This document shows positions 1-8,220 of a stretch of 64,000 nt of DNA, piece by piece; position 1 is the first letter of the stretch; each line of letters begins with the position of its first letter. Source of the stretch: G963422745 sp963422745 (GTDB lineage: Bacteria; Actinomycetota; Acidimicrobiia; Acidimicrobiales; Aldehydirespiratoraceae); the NCBI GenBank assembly GCA_963422745.1, contig OY730477.1:3224001-3288000 (forward strand). The letters run 5' to 3'. The translations under genes and the position numbers were made by a program. The notes beneath the pieces are model-generated. The model was not told where the DNA came from and did no database searches. It saw only the letters and a list, made by a program, of their open reading frames with translations.

Positions 1-523
1 CCGAACCACCCACCATGAGGGGGGGATGAGGTTCGGTGAACGGCTTGGGCAACACCTGCACACTTTCGCCGCGGTATTCGAAGGGTTCGCCGGTCCAAGC
101 CCGAATCAGCGTGTCAAGAGCCTCGTCAAGCAGTTCGCCGCGGCGATCCCAATCCTTGCCCATGGCTTTGTATGCAAGTGGTCGATAACCCAGCCCTACG
201 GTGACCACGATCCGTCCTCGGCTCACGAGGTCCAACACAGCGATGTCTTCGGCAACCCGGATCGGATCGTGGAGCGGCAACAGCAATGCCCCGAGCATGC
301 ACGTGACGTTGTCGGTTCGAGAGAGAATCATCCCTGCGGTCATCATCGGTGTGGGCGACCAACCGGAGCTTGACAGGTGATGTTCGTCAAGTTGTACGGC
401 GTCCAGGCCTTTGTCGTCGAGAAACTCGACGATCTCAAGAGCGGCGCGGTACCGGTCGCTCATCTCGGTGCCGTTTCGGGGATCGGGATGTGCATGGTTG
501 ATGCGCACCAAGGTGAAAGCCAC
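1..523 (-). CDS. LLM-class flavin-dependent oxidoreductase, 5' part only
   Basis: This gene runs off the left edge; about 174 N-terminal residues are visible. It starts at GTG 523, chosen because AGGAG lies 8 bases upstream. The protein has luciferase-like features: a DEHH motif in the context QLDEHHLSSSGWSPTP near residues 40-56, then LPLHDPIRVAEDIAVLD and a DLVSRGR element, which match the conserved P..HPxRxAE..A.LD..S.GR stretch of the family. Such enzymes oxidise or reduce substrates with FMN or coenzyme F420; F420 use is likely in an actinobacterium but cannot be told from the N-terminus. The substrate is unknown. It lies downstream of leuA on the same strand, about 150 bases away, so co-transcription is possible. 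Confidence 0.85.
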   Translation of the reverse strand, partial: MAFTLVRINHAHPDPRNGTEMSDRYRAALEIVEFLDDKGLDAVQLDEHHLSSSGWSPTPMMTAGMILSRTDNVTCMLGALLLPLHDPIRVAEDIAVLDLVSRGRIVVTVGLGYRPLAYKAMGKDWDRRGELLDEALDTLIRAWTGEPFEYRGESVQVLPKPFTEPHPPLMVGGS

Positions 524-675
524 GGACGTCTCCTGTTTCGTAATATATGGGACCAGTCTCACACTAACTGCGGGCTCTGACCTAGCGAGCACCGCCCACC
601 GATCTAACCCGCCGAGCTAGTCGATCGTTCAGCGTCGCATCATGTGGATAGAACCCGCTCAGTTAGAAGCCTGGT

Positions 676-2385
676 TCAGCGTCGCATCGTGTTGACGGCA
701 GAAACGATGGCACGGAGGCTGGCAGAAACGATCGAGTCGTGCACACCGACCCCCCAGATCGTGTCTCGCGCACCGTTGTCGACCTCCACGTAGGCCACAG
801 CGGTGGCATCAGAGCCCACACCCATCGTGTGTTCGCTGTAGTCAACGATCTTGCCTTCGAACAGGCCGACGGTGCAAAGGGCGCGTATGAACGCATCGAT
901 TGGACCGTTGCCCTCGCCAGTGACCATCATCTCGGATCCCTGCGCGATCAACTTCGCCTCCAACGTGGTGGTGCCGGTCTCGAGGGTGTCGCTTGAAGAG
1001 CGATGCCCGACCAGGGTGACCTGAGAATTCGGTGGCTCGATATAGCGGGACACGAACCGGCGGTGGATCTCATATGAGGTGATCTCGGTGCCGGTGTCCT
1101 CGGTCACTGCCTGGATTGCCTTGGAAAAATCGATCTGCAATGCCCGCGGCAGGTCGAAGCCATACTCGTGCAGCAACACGTAGGACACGCCACCTTTGCC
1201 CGATTGGCTGTTGACCCGGATGACGGCCTCGTAACTGCGACCGAGATGGCGGGGGTCGATCGGCAGGTAGGGCACGTCCCACACGTCGTATTCGCCCTCA
1301 AGCGGTTCGCCGGGTGCCACGTCGTAGATGTCGGCCATGCCCTTTTTGATGGCGTCTTGATGGCTACCAGAGAAAGCCGTGTACACCAAGTCGCCCACAT
1401 AGGGATGACGTTCATGCACAGTCATCTTGTTTGAGAACTCGTACACACGTCTGGCCTCGGAGATGTCACCCAGGTCAAGGCCCGGATCGACGCCCTGGGT
1501 CAACAAATTGAGCGCGATCGTGACCACATCCACGTTACCGGTGCGTTCACCGTTGCCGAAGAGAGTGCCTTCAACCCGATCAGCGCCAGCCATGATCCCG
1601 AGTTCGGCGGCGGCCACAGCGGTGCCGCGGTCGTTGTGGGGATGCAGCGACAAGATGACGCAGTCGCGATCACGGATGTCTCGACCGAAGCGTTCAATCA
1701 TGTCTGCGTACAAGTTCGGTGTCGACATCTCCACCGTCGCTGGCAGGTTCAGGATCAGCCGGTCCTCGGGCGTAGGTTCGAATACATCCATCACCGCCTC
1801 GCACACCTTTACAGAAAAGTCGGGTTCGGTGCCGGTGTAGGACTCCGGTGAGTACTCAAAGCGAATGGTTGAGGGGTTATCGGCTTGGGCGCGAAGATCG
1901 CGGCACAGTTCCGCACCGGTAACGGCGATATCGATGATCCCGGCTCGGTTGGTGCGAAACACAACCCGCCGCTGGGTGACCGAGGTCGAGTTGTAGAGAT
2001 GCACGATGCTGCGCTGGGCTCCAGCGACGGCTTCGAATGTGCGTTCGATCAGGTCGGCTCTTGACTGGGTCAGCACCTGGATAGTGACATGGTCAGGGAT
2101 ATGGCCGCCTTCAATCAGCTCCCGCACGAACAAGAAGTCCGTTTCCGACGCAGCCGGGAAGCCGACCTCAATCTCGGTGAACCCCAACGCGACCAGTCGA
2201 TCCCACATCCGTTTCTTGCGGACGGAATCCATCGGATCCACAAGAGCCTGGTTGCCGTCGCGAAGATCAACCGAGCACCAAATAGGTGCTACTTCGATGC
2301 GACGGTCGGGCCAGGTTCGATCCGAGAGATCCACAGCCGGATACGGCCGGTATTTCTCGAACGGCATCACGTTGGTCATGGCCAT
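676..2385 (-). CDS. leuA: 2-isopropylmalate synthase
   Basis: First committed enzyme of leucine synthesis: condenses acetyl-CoA with 2-oxoisovalerate to 2-isopropylmalate in the cytosol. The protein is 569 residues, the long actinobacterial form. Visible motifs are LRDGNQ near residue 45 (metal and substrate binding), HPHNDRG in the HMGL-like TIM barrel and GNGERTGN, followed by a C-terminal LeuA regulatory dimer domain from about residue 440 that normally mediates leucine feedback. Start ATG 2385 was chosen because AGGA precedes it and homologues begin at this point; an upstream in-frame extension would run through the attenuator. Leucine-dependent attenuation is indicated by the leader at 2461-2554. 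A second copy of the last codons including the stop lies 47 bases downstream (627-641). Confidence 0.97.
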   Translation of the reverse strand: MAMTNVMPFEKYRPYPAVDLSDRTWPDRRIEVAPIWCSVDLRDGNQALVDPMDSVRKKRMWDRLVALGFTEIEVGFPAASETDFLFVRELIEGGHIPDHVTIQVLTQSRADLIERTFEAVAGAQRSIVHLYNSTSVTQRRVVFRTNRAGIIDIAVTGAELCRDLRAQADNPSTIRFEYSPESYTGTEPDFSVKVCEAVMDVFEPTPEDRLILNLPATVEMSTPNLYADMIERFGRDIRDRDCVILSLHPHNDRGTAVAAAELGIMAGADRVEGTLFGNGERTGNVDVVTIALNLLTQGVDPGLDLGDISEARRVYEFSNKMTVHERHPYVGDLVYTAFSGSHQDAIKKGMADIYDVAPGEPLEGEYDVWDVPYLPIDPRHLGRSYEAVIRVNSQSGKGGVSYVLLHEYGFDLPRALQIDFSKAIQAVTEDTGTEITSYEIHRRFVSRYIEPPNSQVTLVGHRSSSDTLETGTTTLEAKLIAQGSEMMVTGEGNGPIDAFIRALCTVGLFEGKIVDYSEHTMGVGSDATAVAYVEVDNGARDTIWGVGVHDSIVSASLRAIVSAVNTMRR

Positions 2386-2460
2386 GATTGTTGATCCTGG
2401 TGTCGGTTGCGGGTGCTTGTGGAGGTGATCGGTCGTTGCTGTCGGTGCCCGAACACCAAA

Positions 2461-2519
2461 GAACCCCCCGGGCCCGTGAGCACGAGGGGTTCGGCGAGCG
2501 CCTTTATGTGGCACTCGCC
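2461..2519 (-). terminator. leuA attenuator: upstream hairpin plus terminator-like hairpin
   Basis: On the minus strand the leader stop codon is followed at once by a 10-bp stem (2519-2493, arms GGCGAGTGCC and GGCGCTCGCC, 7-base loop). Next comes a second GC-rich stem-loop (2492-2461, arms beginning GAACCCC and ending GGGGTTC) and then TTTGGTGTT. Ribosome stalling on the leucine codons would disturb the first stem, whose 5' arm starts inside the stop codon. The U-tract is short, so termination may be partly factor-dependent. The folding alternatives are inferred by eye. Confidence 0.7.
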
Positions 2520-2554
2520 TACATGAGAAGAAGCAAGAAGAAGCTGCGTTTCAC
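2519..2554 (-). CDS. leuA leader peptide (leucine-rich, 11 residues)
   Basis: The short frame GTG-to-TAG encodes MKRSFFLLLLM, with four consecutive leucine codons (TTG CTT CTT CTC) just before the stop. It lies 133 bases upstream of leuA and directly precedes two alternative hairpins, the standard layout of a ribosome-mediated transcription attenuator. No Shine-Dalgarno sequence is seen. A TAGTAT hexamer ends seven bases before the GTG, so the transcript probably begins at the start codon (leaderless translation). The reading frame and leucine run are seen directly; the attenuation role follows from known leuA leaders in actinobacteria. Confidence 0.85.
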   Translation of the reverse strand: MKRSFFLLLLM

Positions 2555-2561
2555 AACTGTG

Positions 2562-2567
2562 ATACTA
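2562..2567 (-). promoter_or_regulatory. -10 element of the leuA leader
   Basis: TAGTAT on the minus strand ends seven bases before the leader GTG. This places the transcription start at or next to the start codon. A convincing -35 box at 16-18 bases was not found. Confidence 0.5.
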
Positions 2568-2600
2568 CCACGATCGGTGCCGCGTATGCACAAGATCGGT

Positions 2601-2765
2601 GCCGATGGGGACAGTTCGGTACCCGTGGCCCATCTAAGTCTTCTTTCAACCACACCGCCGACCGCCGCCGATGACCACAGTGCGGTACCCGTGGCCCATC
2701 CAATATCGGAGCACTATTCCCTTGATATAGCCGCCGATGGCCACAGTTCGGTACCAGTGGCCCAT
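2601..2765. repeat. Three tandem copies, 66-bp period, between leuA and an amidohydrolase gene
   Basis: A 33-base core containing CGGTACCCGTGGCCCAT starts at 2601, 2667 and 2733, an exact 66-base period. The intervening 33 bases have diverged much more than the core. The block fills the divergent gap upstream of the gene at 2806, where a fourth copy would fall on its start codon. No hairpin or known operator was recognised. Confidence 0.9.
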
Positions 2766-2805
2766 AGATAGCTGTGGCCCATAGGACATGGTCTACGCTT
2801 CGGCA

Positions 2806-3720
2806 ATGGCAATTGCGACGGGATTTCCCCGTGACATCGGTGTGATCGACACGATGATGGGCACAACCGCAGGAACCATGGGAAAGGACCGCTACCGCTT
2901 CTTGGATCGATCCCTGAAGGACGCCGAGTCCGCAGACATGAACTTCCCTGCCCAGTACATGTTCAAAGACGTTCCCTACTCAGATCAGGCCCGCCACAGC
3001 GACGACGACCTCAGTGAACCCCCACAGGGCGCGGAACTGCTGTTGCCGTTCATGGACAGGTACGGCATTGAGATCGCCATGGTGGGTTGCAAAGCCGACG
3101 AAGACGGCCTTGGCAATTCCTGCGTCCGTAACCATCCCGACCGGTTTGTCGGAGCGTATGAAGCAGATCCGAACGAGGGCGTCGAAGCGGTGCGTAAGAT
3201 CCGTCGACTTCACGAAGAACTAGGGCTGAGGGCGGTCACAGCTTTTCCGTCGGGTCGAATGCCCCCGGTGCCTATTGACGCGCCGCTGATGTATCCGATC
3301 TACGCGCTTTGTTGCGAACTCGACATACCGATTTTTTGCTGTGCCGGTGTCCCAGGACCACGAGTGCCGTTCTCAGCCCAACGCGTCGAGTTAATCGATC
3401 GCGTGATGTACGACTTCCCTGAATTGGTCTTCGTCACCCGCCATGGATGTGAGCCGTGGGCGGATCTGGCAGTGAAGTTGATGCTGAAATGGCCAGGCTT
3501 GCACTACTCAACATCCGCGTTCGCCCCCCGCCATTACCCCAAGGCGATAGTCGACTACGCCAACACGCGCGGAGCCGACAAGATCATCTACGCCGGATAC
3601 TTCCCGATGGGCCTTTCGCTGGATCGGATCTTCGCCGAGTTGCCATCGGTGCCGCTGCGTGAGCATGTCTGGCCCAAGTTCCTGCGGGAAAACGCCAGGC
3701 GGGTTCTTCGTCTTCCTTGA
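2806..3720 (+). CDS. Amidohydrolase-2 family protein (TIM-barrel), metal site partly lost
   Basis: A protein of about 304 residues of the amidohydrolase-2 family (COG2159), which hydrolyses or decarboxylates cyclic and aromatic substrates using a divalent metal. It is a paralogue of the gene at 18048: both share a PGLHYSTSAFAPRHYP / PNLHLMTSAYSPKRFP region and an NTRGADKI / NTRGQDKI stretch. Where the paralogue has ASDHP, with the usual catalytic aspartate, this copy has AGYFP, so the normal metal-activated mechanism is doubtful. Start ATG 2806 was preferred because TACGCT six bases before it could be a leaderless -10; ATG 2788 is an in-frame alternative. The last codons with the stop are repeated just downstream. 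Confidence 0.75.
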   Translation: MAIATGFPRDIGVIDTMMGTTAGTMGKDRYRFLDRSLKDAESADMNFPAQYMFKDVPYSDQARHSDDDLSEPPQGAELLLPFMDRYGIEIAMVGCKADEDGLGNSCVRNHPDRFVGAYEADPNEGVEAVRKIRRLHEELGLRAVTAFPSGRMPPVPIDAPLMYPIYALCCELDIPIFCCAGVPGPRVPFSAQRVELIDRVMYDFPELVFVTRHGCEPWADLAVKLMLKWPGLHYSTSAFAPRHYPKAIVDYANTRGADKIIYAGYFPMGLSLDRIFAELPSVPLREHVWPKFLRENARRVLRLP

Positions 3721-3764
3721 CATCTTCGTCTTCTTCCTTGACATCTTCGTCTTCCTCGACATTG
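3706..3764. repeat. Short tandem repeat of a gene 3' end (about 21-24 bp, three copies)
   Basis: CTTCGTCTTCCTTGACAT contains the last codons and the TGA of the amidohydrolase gene. It recurs twice more with small changes, reading CTTCTTCCTTGACAT and then CTTCCTCGACAT. The copies fill the space before the PAC2 gene. Confidence 0.85.
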
Positions 3765-3781
3765 GCGGGCATGCTTTGAGG

Positions 3782-4639
3782 GTGCAGACCCTGGTGTGGA
3801 CAGCCGATCCTCCCCGCCCTTTGCGTGAACCGATTCTGGTGTCGGCATTCGAGGGGCTCTTCGACGTTGGCGGAGCCGCTACCGGTGCCGTGGAGGCCTT
3901 GCGCCATCACAACACCGTCCCGTTGGGTTACATAGACCCCGATAGTTACTTCGATTTCAGTGAGCGTAGGCCGACGGTGCGCATCAATGAAGTAGGCAAC
4001 CGGGTCATCGACTGGCCAACCAATAGGGTCGACGCTTTGTGGTTACCCGAACACGAGCGAGACCTCGTGCTGCTTGAAGGGGTGGAGCCGCATCTGATGT
4101 GGCGGACTTTCGCGGGGGCGGTTGTGGAGATCGCTGAACGTCTCGAGGCGGTGATGGTGATCACCTTCGGGGCAATGGCCAGCGATACTCCCCACACCCG
4201 TCCGCCTCAGATCAATGGGTCAACAACCGACAACAATCTGGCCAAGGCGCTGATGCTTGATCACCCAACATATGAGGGGCCGACCGGTGTGATCGGTGTG
4301 ATCCTTGATCGGCTCGATCATCACGGGGTGCCAGCCGTTTCGCTGCGGGCGAGCGTCCCTCACTATGTGTCGGGCACGCCCAACCCCAAAGCTTCCAGAG
4401 CCCTGCTCGAACGCTTCGAACGGGTGACTGGCCTGCCTACGAAATGGTCGGAACTTGACGAGGCGGCCGGTCAGTGGGAGGCACGGGTCAACGAGGCTAT
4501 GGAAGACGACGATGACGTCTCTCGCTATGTGCGCCGCCTGGAGGAACGCTACGACGAACGTGCATCCGCTTCGCTACCCAACGCGGATGATCTGGCCGCG
4601 GAATTCGAACGGTTCTTGCGTCGCCAGGACAACTCCTAA
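3782..4639 (+). CDS. PAC2-family protein (proteasome-assembly-chaperone-like)
   Basis: A protein of about 285 residues. The N-terminus PILVSAFEGLFDVGGAATGA and the later VITFGAMASDTPHTRPP match the actinobacterial PAC2 family, a fold related to eukaryotic proteasome assembly chaperones; its biochemical role in bacteria is not settled. The C-terminal quarter (ERYDERASASLPNADDLAAEFERFL) is charged and helical, as is usual in the family. GTG 3782 was chosen as start because family homology begins there and the in-frame sequence upstream is a low-complexity translation of the preceding repeat. The gene ends in GACAACTCCTAA, and that end is the first part of the repeat unit that follows. Confidence 0.8.
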   Translation: MQTLVWTADPPRPLREPILVSAFEGLFDVGGAATGAVEALRHHNTVPLGYIDPDSYFDFSERRPTVRINEVGNRVIDWPTNRVDALWLPEHERDLVLLEGVEPHLMWRTFAGAVVEIAERLEAVMVITFGAMASDTPHTRPPQINGSTTDNNLAKALMLDHPTYEGPTGVIGVILDRLDHHGVPAVSLRASVPHYVSGTPNPKASRALLERFERVTGLPTKWSELDEAAGQWEARVNEAMEDDDDVSRYVRRLEERYDERASASLPNADDLAAEFERFLRRQDNS

Positions 4640-5095
4640 CCCAAACCCGGCGTGCGCGAGCCCTCAACAACACGACAAACCACCAAGCACACGCACAACC
4701 CCCAACCCGCGTGCACTACCCAACACCGCGCCGGGCACTCAGAACTTCTCAACAACTCCTAACCGGTATCGGGTCTGCAAGAACCCTCAACATCACGACA
4801 AACCACCAAACACACGCACAACCCCCAACCCGCGTGCACTACCCAAACACCGCGCCGGGCACTCAGATCTTCTCAACAACTCCTAACCCAAACCCGGCCT
4901 GCGCGAGCCCTCAACATCACCACAAACCACCAAACACACGCACAACCCCCAACCCGCGTGCACTACCCAAACACCGCGCCGGGCACTCAGATCTTCTCAA
5001 CAACTCCTAACCCAAACCCGGCCTGCGCGAGCCCTCAACATCACGACAAACCACCAAACACACGCACAAATCCCAACCCACATACGGTCAACCAA
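4631..5095. repeat. Tandem repeat of 123-124 bp, about 3.7 copies, starting inside the PAC2 stop region
   Basis: AACTCCTAAC begins units at 4631, 4754, 4878 and 5002. Each unit carries two recognisable parts (ACCACCAA.CACACGCACAA and CACCGCGCCGGGCACTCAGA). The first unit includes the last codons and stop of the PAC2 gene, so the array looks like repeated copying of the gene end. The open frames across it are only translations of the repeat. It lies between convergent genes. Confidence 0.95.
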
Positions 5096-5264
5096 GATCC
5101 GGTCTGCACGAGCCAGGACGGGTCCGGATTAAGGAGACGTCGTGCCCATCCGGTCTGCACGATCCATCTACAAGCAACAGCGTGGATCCGGTGTGCAAGA
5201 CCGCGATCGGTCTGGGCGGTGCTGGGCAGGTTTGACGCCCTATATGGCAGGCCCGCCGTACGCG
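5096..5264. other. Gap with degenerate repeats, no gene seen
   Basis: Three diverged copies of ATCCGGTCTGCACGA occur near 5097, 5149 and 5187 (the last reading ATCCGGTGTGCAAGA). They resemble part of the 124-bp array next to them. No gene, promoter or clear terminator was recognised. Confidence 0.5.
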
Positions 5265-6068
5265 CTACATCACGAAGCCACCGTGAAGGCTCGCCTTCCA
5301 GGTGGCACCCGCAACCGTTCCACCATCCACGGGAATGGACGTTCCTGTCACAAACCCGGCCAAATCAGAGGCAAGAAATGCGATCACAGCGGCGCATTCA
5401 TCAACTGTTCCCATCCGCCGCAGCGGAGTCGGATGATGATCCGCGCTCAGTGCACCGCTCGCTTCGGCCAACCCGGCATCACCTGCGGTCGGGATCATGT
5501 CGGGCGCGACGCAGTTCACCCGTATCCCGCGGCCACCCAACTCCAAGGCCAGCGACTGGGTGAACTGTTGCACAGCGGCCTTCATCGCCGCGTAGACGGC
5601 AAACCCCGGAGCAGCATGAAAGGCCTCAACGGACGTGACGTTGACGATGCAGCCGCCGTCGTTCATCAACGGCACCGTCGAACGCACACAGTTCGTAACG
5701 GTGCGGAAGTTCTCCGCGATCAGTGCCGCCTCGCCCTTGGACGACGTGTCGACAAAGAGCGCATGAAACGTTCCTCCTGCATTGTTGACCAGGATGTCGA
5801 TCGGGCCCAGCGCAGCCACAGCCGCTTGAACGAACTCCTCAACCGCCTCGCCGTCACGCACGTCGAGCACCTCGCTATGGACCCGACAACCGCTCCCGAC
5901 GAGCGCTTCGCAAACCACGGCCAAGTGGCCCTCCATGCGATCACAAAGAGCAATGTGAGCCCCCAGCGATGCAAGACCACGCGCAGCGGCTGCGCCGATT
6001 CCCTGAGCGGCACCGGTGACGATCGCCACTCGATCTGTTAGCAACAACTGATCCGGTTGAACGCCCAT
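5265..6068 (-). CDS. Short-chain dehydrogenase/reductase (SDR)
   Basis: A 267-residue classical SDR, an NAD(P)-dependent oxidoreductase of hydroxyl or keto groups. The Rossmann motif TGAAQGIG lies near residues 18-25, NNAGG near 97, a serine in VNVTSVEAF near 146 and the catalytic YAAMK pair near 159-163. The C-terminal GFVTGTSIPVDGG is the usual family ending. Start ATG 6068 is supported by AGGAGC about ten bases upstream; a longer in-frame extension lacks SDR similarity. It is transcribed divergently from the thiolase-like gene at 6243. Its substrate cannot be deduced, though the neighbours suggest hydroxyacyl or alcohol oxidation in a catabolic route. Confidence 0.92.
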   Translation of the reverse strand: MGVQPDQLLLTDRVAIVTGAAQGIGAAAARGLASLGAHIALCDRMEGHLAVVCEALVGSGCRVHSEVLDVRDGEAVEEFVQAAVAALGPIDILVNNAGGTFHALFVDTSSKGEAALIAENFRTVTNCVRSTVPLMNDGGCIVNVTSVEAFHAAPGFAVYAAMKAAVQQFTQSLALELGGRGIRVNCVAPDMIPTAGDAGLAEASGALSADHHPTPLRRMGTVDECAAVIAFLASDLAGFVTGTSIPVDGGTVAGATWKASLHGGFVM

Positions 6069-6134
6069 CGCTGTATTGCTCCTGATTCGCGGTGACCCAG
6101 TCCTGCTCGGATCCCTATGAGTGTCCTGGTCAGG

Positions 6135-6236
6135 GTCGCCCAAATGCCGAACAGGACCAACTCGTAACTAACCCCCGCAATCGTCACTTCCAACTGCCGG
6201 GTCGCCCGAATGCGAACGGGATCAGCTCGTATCCTA
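6135..6236. repeat. 66-bp direct duplication in a divergent promoter region
   Basis: GTCGCCCAAATGCCGAACAG at 6135 is matched by GTCGCCCGAATGCGAACGGG at 6201, continuing into AACTCGTAAC and AGCTCGTATC. The second copy carries the likely -10 of the thiolase-like gene, so the duplication includes the promoter. Confidence 0.8.
6230..6235 (+). promoter_or_regulatory. Probable -10 of a leaderless transcript
   Basis: TATCCT ends seven bases before ATG 6243, which places transcription initiation at the start codon. There is no Shine-Dalgarno sequence upstream of the ATG, consistent with leaderless translation. Confidence 0.45.
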
Positions 6237-6242
6237 GGCATT

Positions 6243-7709
6243 ATGGATGCGCATCCCCGCACCCCGGTGATCATCGGCGTTGCCCAGGTATCGCATCGCA
6301 TTCCCGATCTCGACACGCCACTCGACGCCATTGACGTAATGCGCGCCGCAGTCACCGATGCCGTTGCGGACTGCAGCGGGCATGGTGTGCTCGCAGCGAT
6401 CGACACGATCGCCGTTGCGGCTGGCCTCTTTTCCTTCACCAATCCCGGCAACCTCTTGGGACAATGCATCGGCGTGGAAAACCTCGACCGTGTCCGTACT
6501 GTGCTTACCACTTGGGGCGGCCAGATACCCATAGCGTTCGTCGGGGAACTTGCCGACCGGATCCGCCACGGCCAAATCGATGTGGCTGTACTCACCGGAG
6601 GAGAGACCAACGCCACCCGCAGGGAGTTGAGAAAGCGGGGCGCAATCCTCCCCCGGCGAACCCAGCCGGACACCACCCCCGAATTGTGGGGACCACCACT
6701 GGTGATGGGCAGCGGTGTCGTGTCGCAAAGAGGCGGTGAGCATCCTCGAAACAACTATGCAGTGCTTGACAGCGCCATCCGAGCCCACAAAGGCGAGACC
6801 CTCGACGCTGCCCGAGACCGCGCCGCGAACCTGTGCGCGGGATTCGCAGCCGTCGCCGAGTCGAATCCGCACGCGGCTGACCGCTCGGCCATGTCGGCTG
6901 AGGCGATCCGTACACCGTCGCCACGTAACCGCATGGTGTCCTGGCCGTATACCAAGGCCATGTGCGCCAACAACCAGGTTGATCAAGCAGCGGCCGTGGT
7001 GATCGCGGCCGAGGAGATCGCCGACCGGCTGAGAACTCCACGTGAGCAACGGGTTTACGTGCACGACACGGTCAACACGATCGATACTGACAGCCAACTC
7101 AACCGCCGCGACATCCACCACGTCGGTGCATTGGAACTCGCAGGCCGGACACTGCGGACTCGGTGGGGGCCACCATCTGACATTGACCATCTCGATCTCT
7201 ACGGCTGCTTTCCGTCGATTGTCAGCCACACCGTTGACCTGTTTGGCCTTCCCGCAGATCGTCGCCTGACCGTCACCGGCGGTCTGTGTTTTGCGGGCGC
7301 TCCGATGAATTTCGCCGCTGGTCAGTCGCTGGTGATGATGGTGCGCACTCTGCGAGCCGATCCTGGTTCACGCGGCATGGTGCACGGCAACGGTGGGCAG
7401 GCCTCTAAGCAATCCTTCGGCCTGTATTCGACCACTCCGCCAACTCAGCCTCACAGATGCATAACGCTCGACGGCCGTGACCCCGGGCCCCCGCCTTCGG
7501 ATCCACATCGATCGGGGCCGGTCACGATCGACGGAGTGACCGTTGAGTACGGCCATGACGGACCCGAGCGAGCCGTGCTGATCGTGCGCTTCGACGACGG
7601 CTCCCGCATGTGGGCCAACAGCTACGACCACGAAACGATGGCAGAGTTCACCCGAAGCGAATGCGTAGGCGCTTCGGGACACGTCCGGGGAGCCATCTTC
7701 TCGTTCTGA
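6243..7709 (+). CDS. Thiolase-fold protein (acetyl-CoA acetyltransferase-like)
   Basis: A 488-residue protein of the thiolase superfamily in the long form common in actinobacteria, with an extra C-terminal domain of about 80 residues (from SGPVTIDGVTVEYGHDGPER). Seen features are an N-terminal RTPVIIGVAQ start, MCANNQVDQAAAVVIA, DLYGCFPSIV and a glycine-rich HGNGGQASKQSFGLYS near the end of the thiolase domain. The canonical nucleophile and His/Cys signature of degradative thiolases are not clear, so biosynthetic, aldolase-like or transfer activity is possible. Start ATG 6243 follows a -10-like TATCCT at leaderless spacing. A short TCGTTCTG duplication covers its stop. Confidence 0.75.
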   Translation: MDAHPRTPVIIGVAQVSHRIPDLDTPLDAIDVMRAAVTDAVADCSGHGVLAAIDTIAVAAGLFSFTNPGNLLGQCIGVENLDRVRTVLTTWGGQIPIAFVGELADRIRHGQIDVAVLTGGETNATRRELRKRGAILPRRTQPDTTPELWGPPLVMGSGVVSQRGGEHPRNNYAVLDSAIRAHKGETLDAARDRAANLCAGFAAVAESNPHAADRSAMSAEAIRTPSPRNRMVSWPYTKAMCANNQVDQAAAVVIAAEEIADRLRTPREQRVYVHDTVNTIDTDSQLNRRDIHHVGALELAGRTLRTRWGPPSDIDHLDLYGCFPSIVSHTVDLFGLPADRRLTVTGGLCFAGAPMNFAAGQSLVMMVRTLRADPGSRGMVHGNGGQASKQSFGLYSTTPPTQPHRCITLDGRDPGPPPSDPHRSGPVTIDGVTVEYGHDGPERAVLIVRFDDGSRMWANSYDHETMAEFTRSECVGASGHVRGAIFSF

Positions 7710-7737
7710 AGACACGAGTCGTTCTGCGCGCAGGCGT

Positions 7738-7932
7738 CTGACTCAACGCCCACAGCTGTCGGAGCGTCCGAAGCAGCACGGCGCGCTGTTGTGGCCCGAA
7801 CTCGACGACAGGACGCAGACCAGACGATGGTGACGCAGACCATGAAAGCCGCCATTGCCGCCTGTTGGGGCAACGTCGCGCGATGTCGTATTGCGGTGGA
7901 CGCCATGACCGCCGCCATGGTGCCAGGGCACC
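7738..7932 (+). pseudogene. Relic of an M24 peptidase-like gene
   Basis: The DNA from about 7738 to 7932 resembles 14812-14990 inside the intact M24 gene. Shared stretches include TTGTGGCCCGAACTCGACGA, ATGAAAGCCGCC.TTGC and TGTCGTATTGCGGTGGACGC. Only this internal part, about 60 codons, is present, without start, metal-binding half or stop context. It lies alone downstream of the thiolase-like gene, so it is a dispersed partial duplicate and not an active gene. Confidence 0.85.
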
Positions 7933-8220
7933 GGTTCGTTCGTGCGTTGTCGGTCGTCACCGCCAAGAGGCGGGTGACGCAACCCGAAATTCCCGGTAAT
8001 GCCTTCCGGCAGCCGTCGGTCCTCGCCACCAAGGGGCGGGCAACCTAGGCGCCCATCGCAACCGTGCTACGAGACCGTCCAAGTCGGAACCATCCACAAT
8101 CACCTTCGTTAACCCCTTCGTCCTCCCATCCAGAGCAAACTCAACTTCGGATTGGAGCTAACTAACCCTGACCAGGGTGCCGTTCGGCCGCTTGGTGAGC
8201 GGCCTGTGGCCGCAGCGCGC
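7933..8220. other. Gap with a hairpin, no gene seen
   Basis: An imperfect hairpin near 7956-7978 (GTCACCGCC / GGCGGGTGAC) could end transcription from the thiolase-like gene, but no T-run follows. Nothing else was recognised up to the detached Type ISP domain. Confidence 0.4.
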
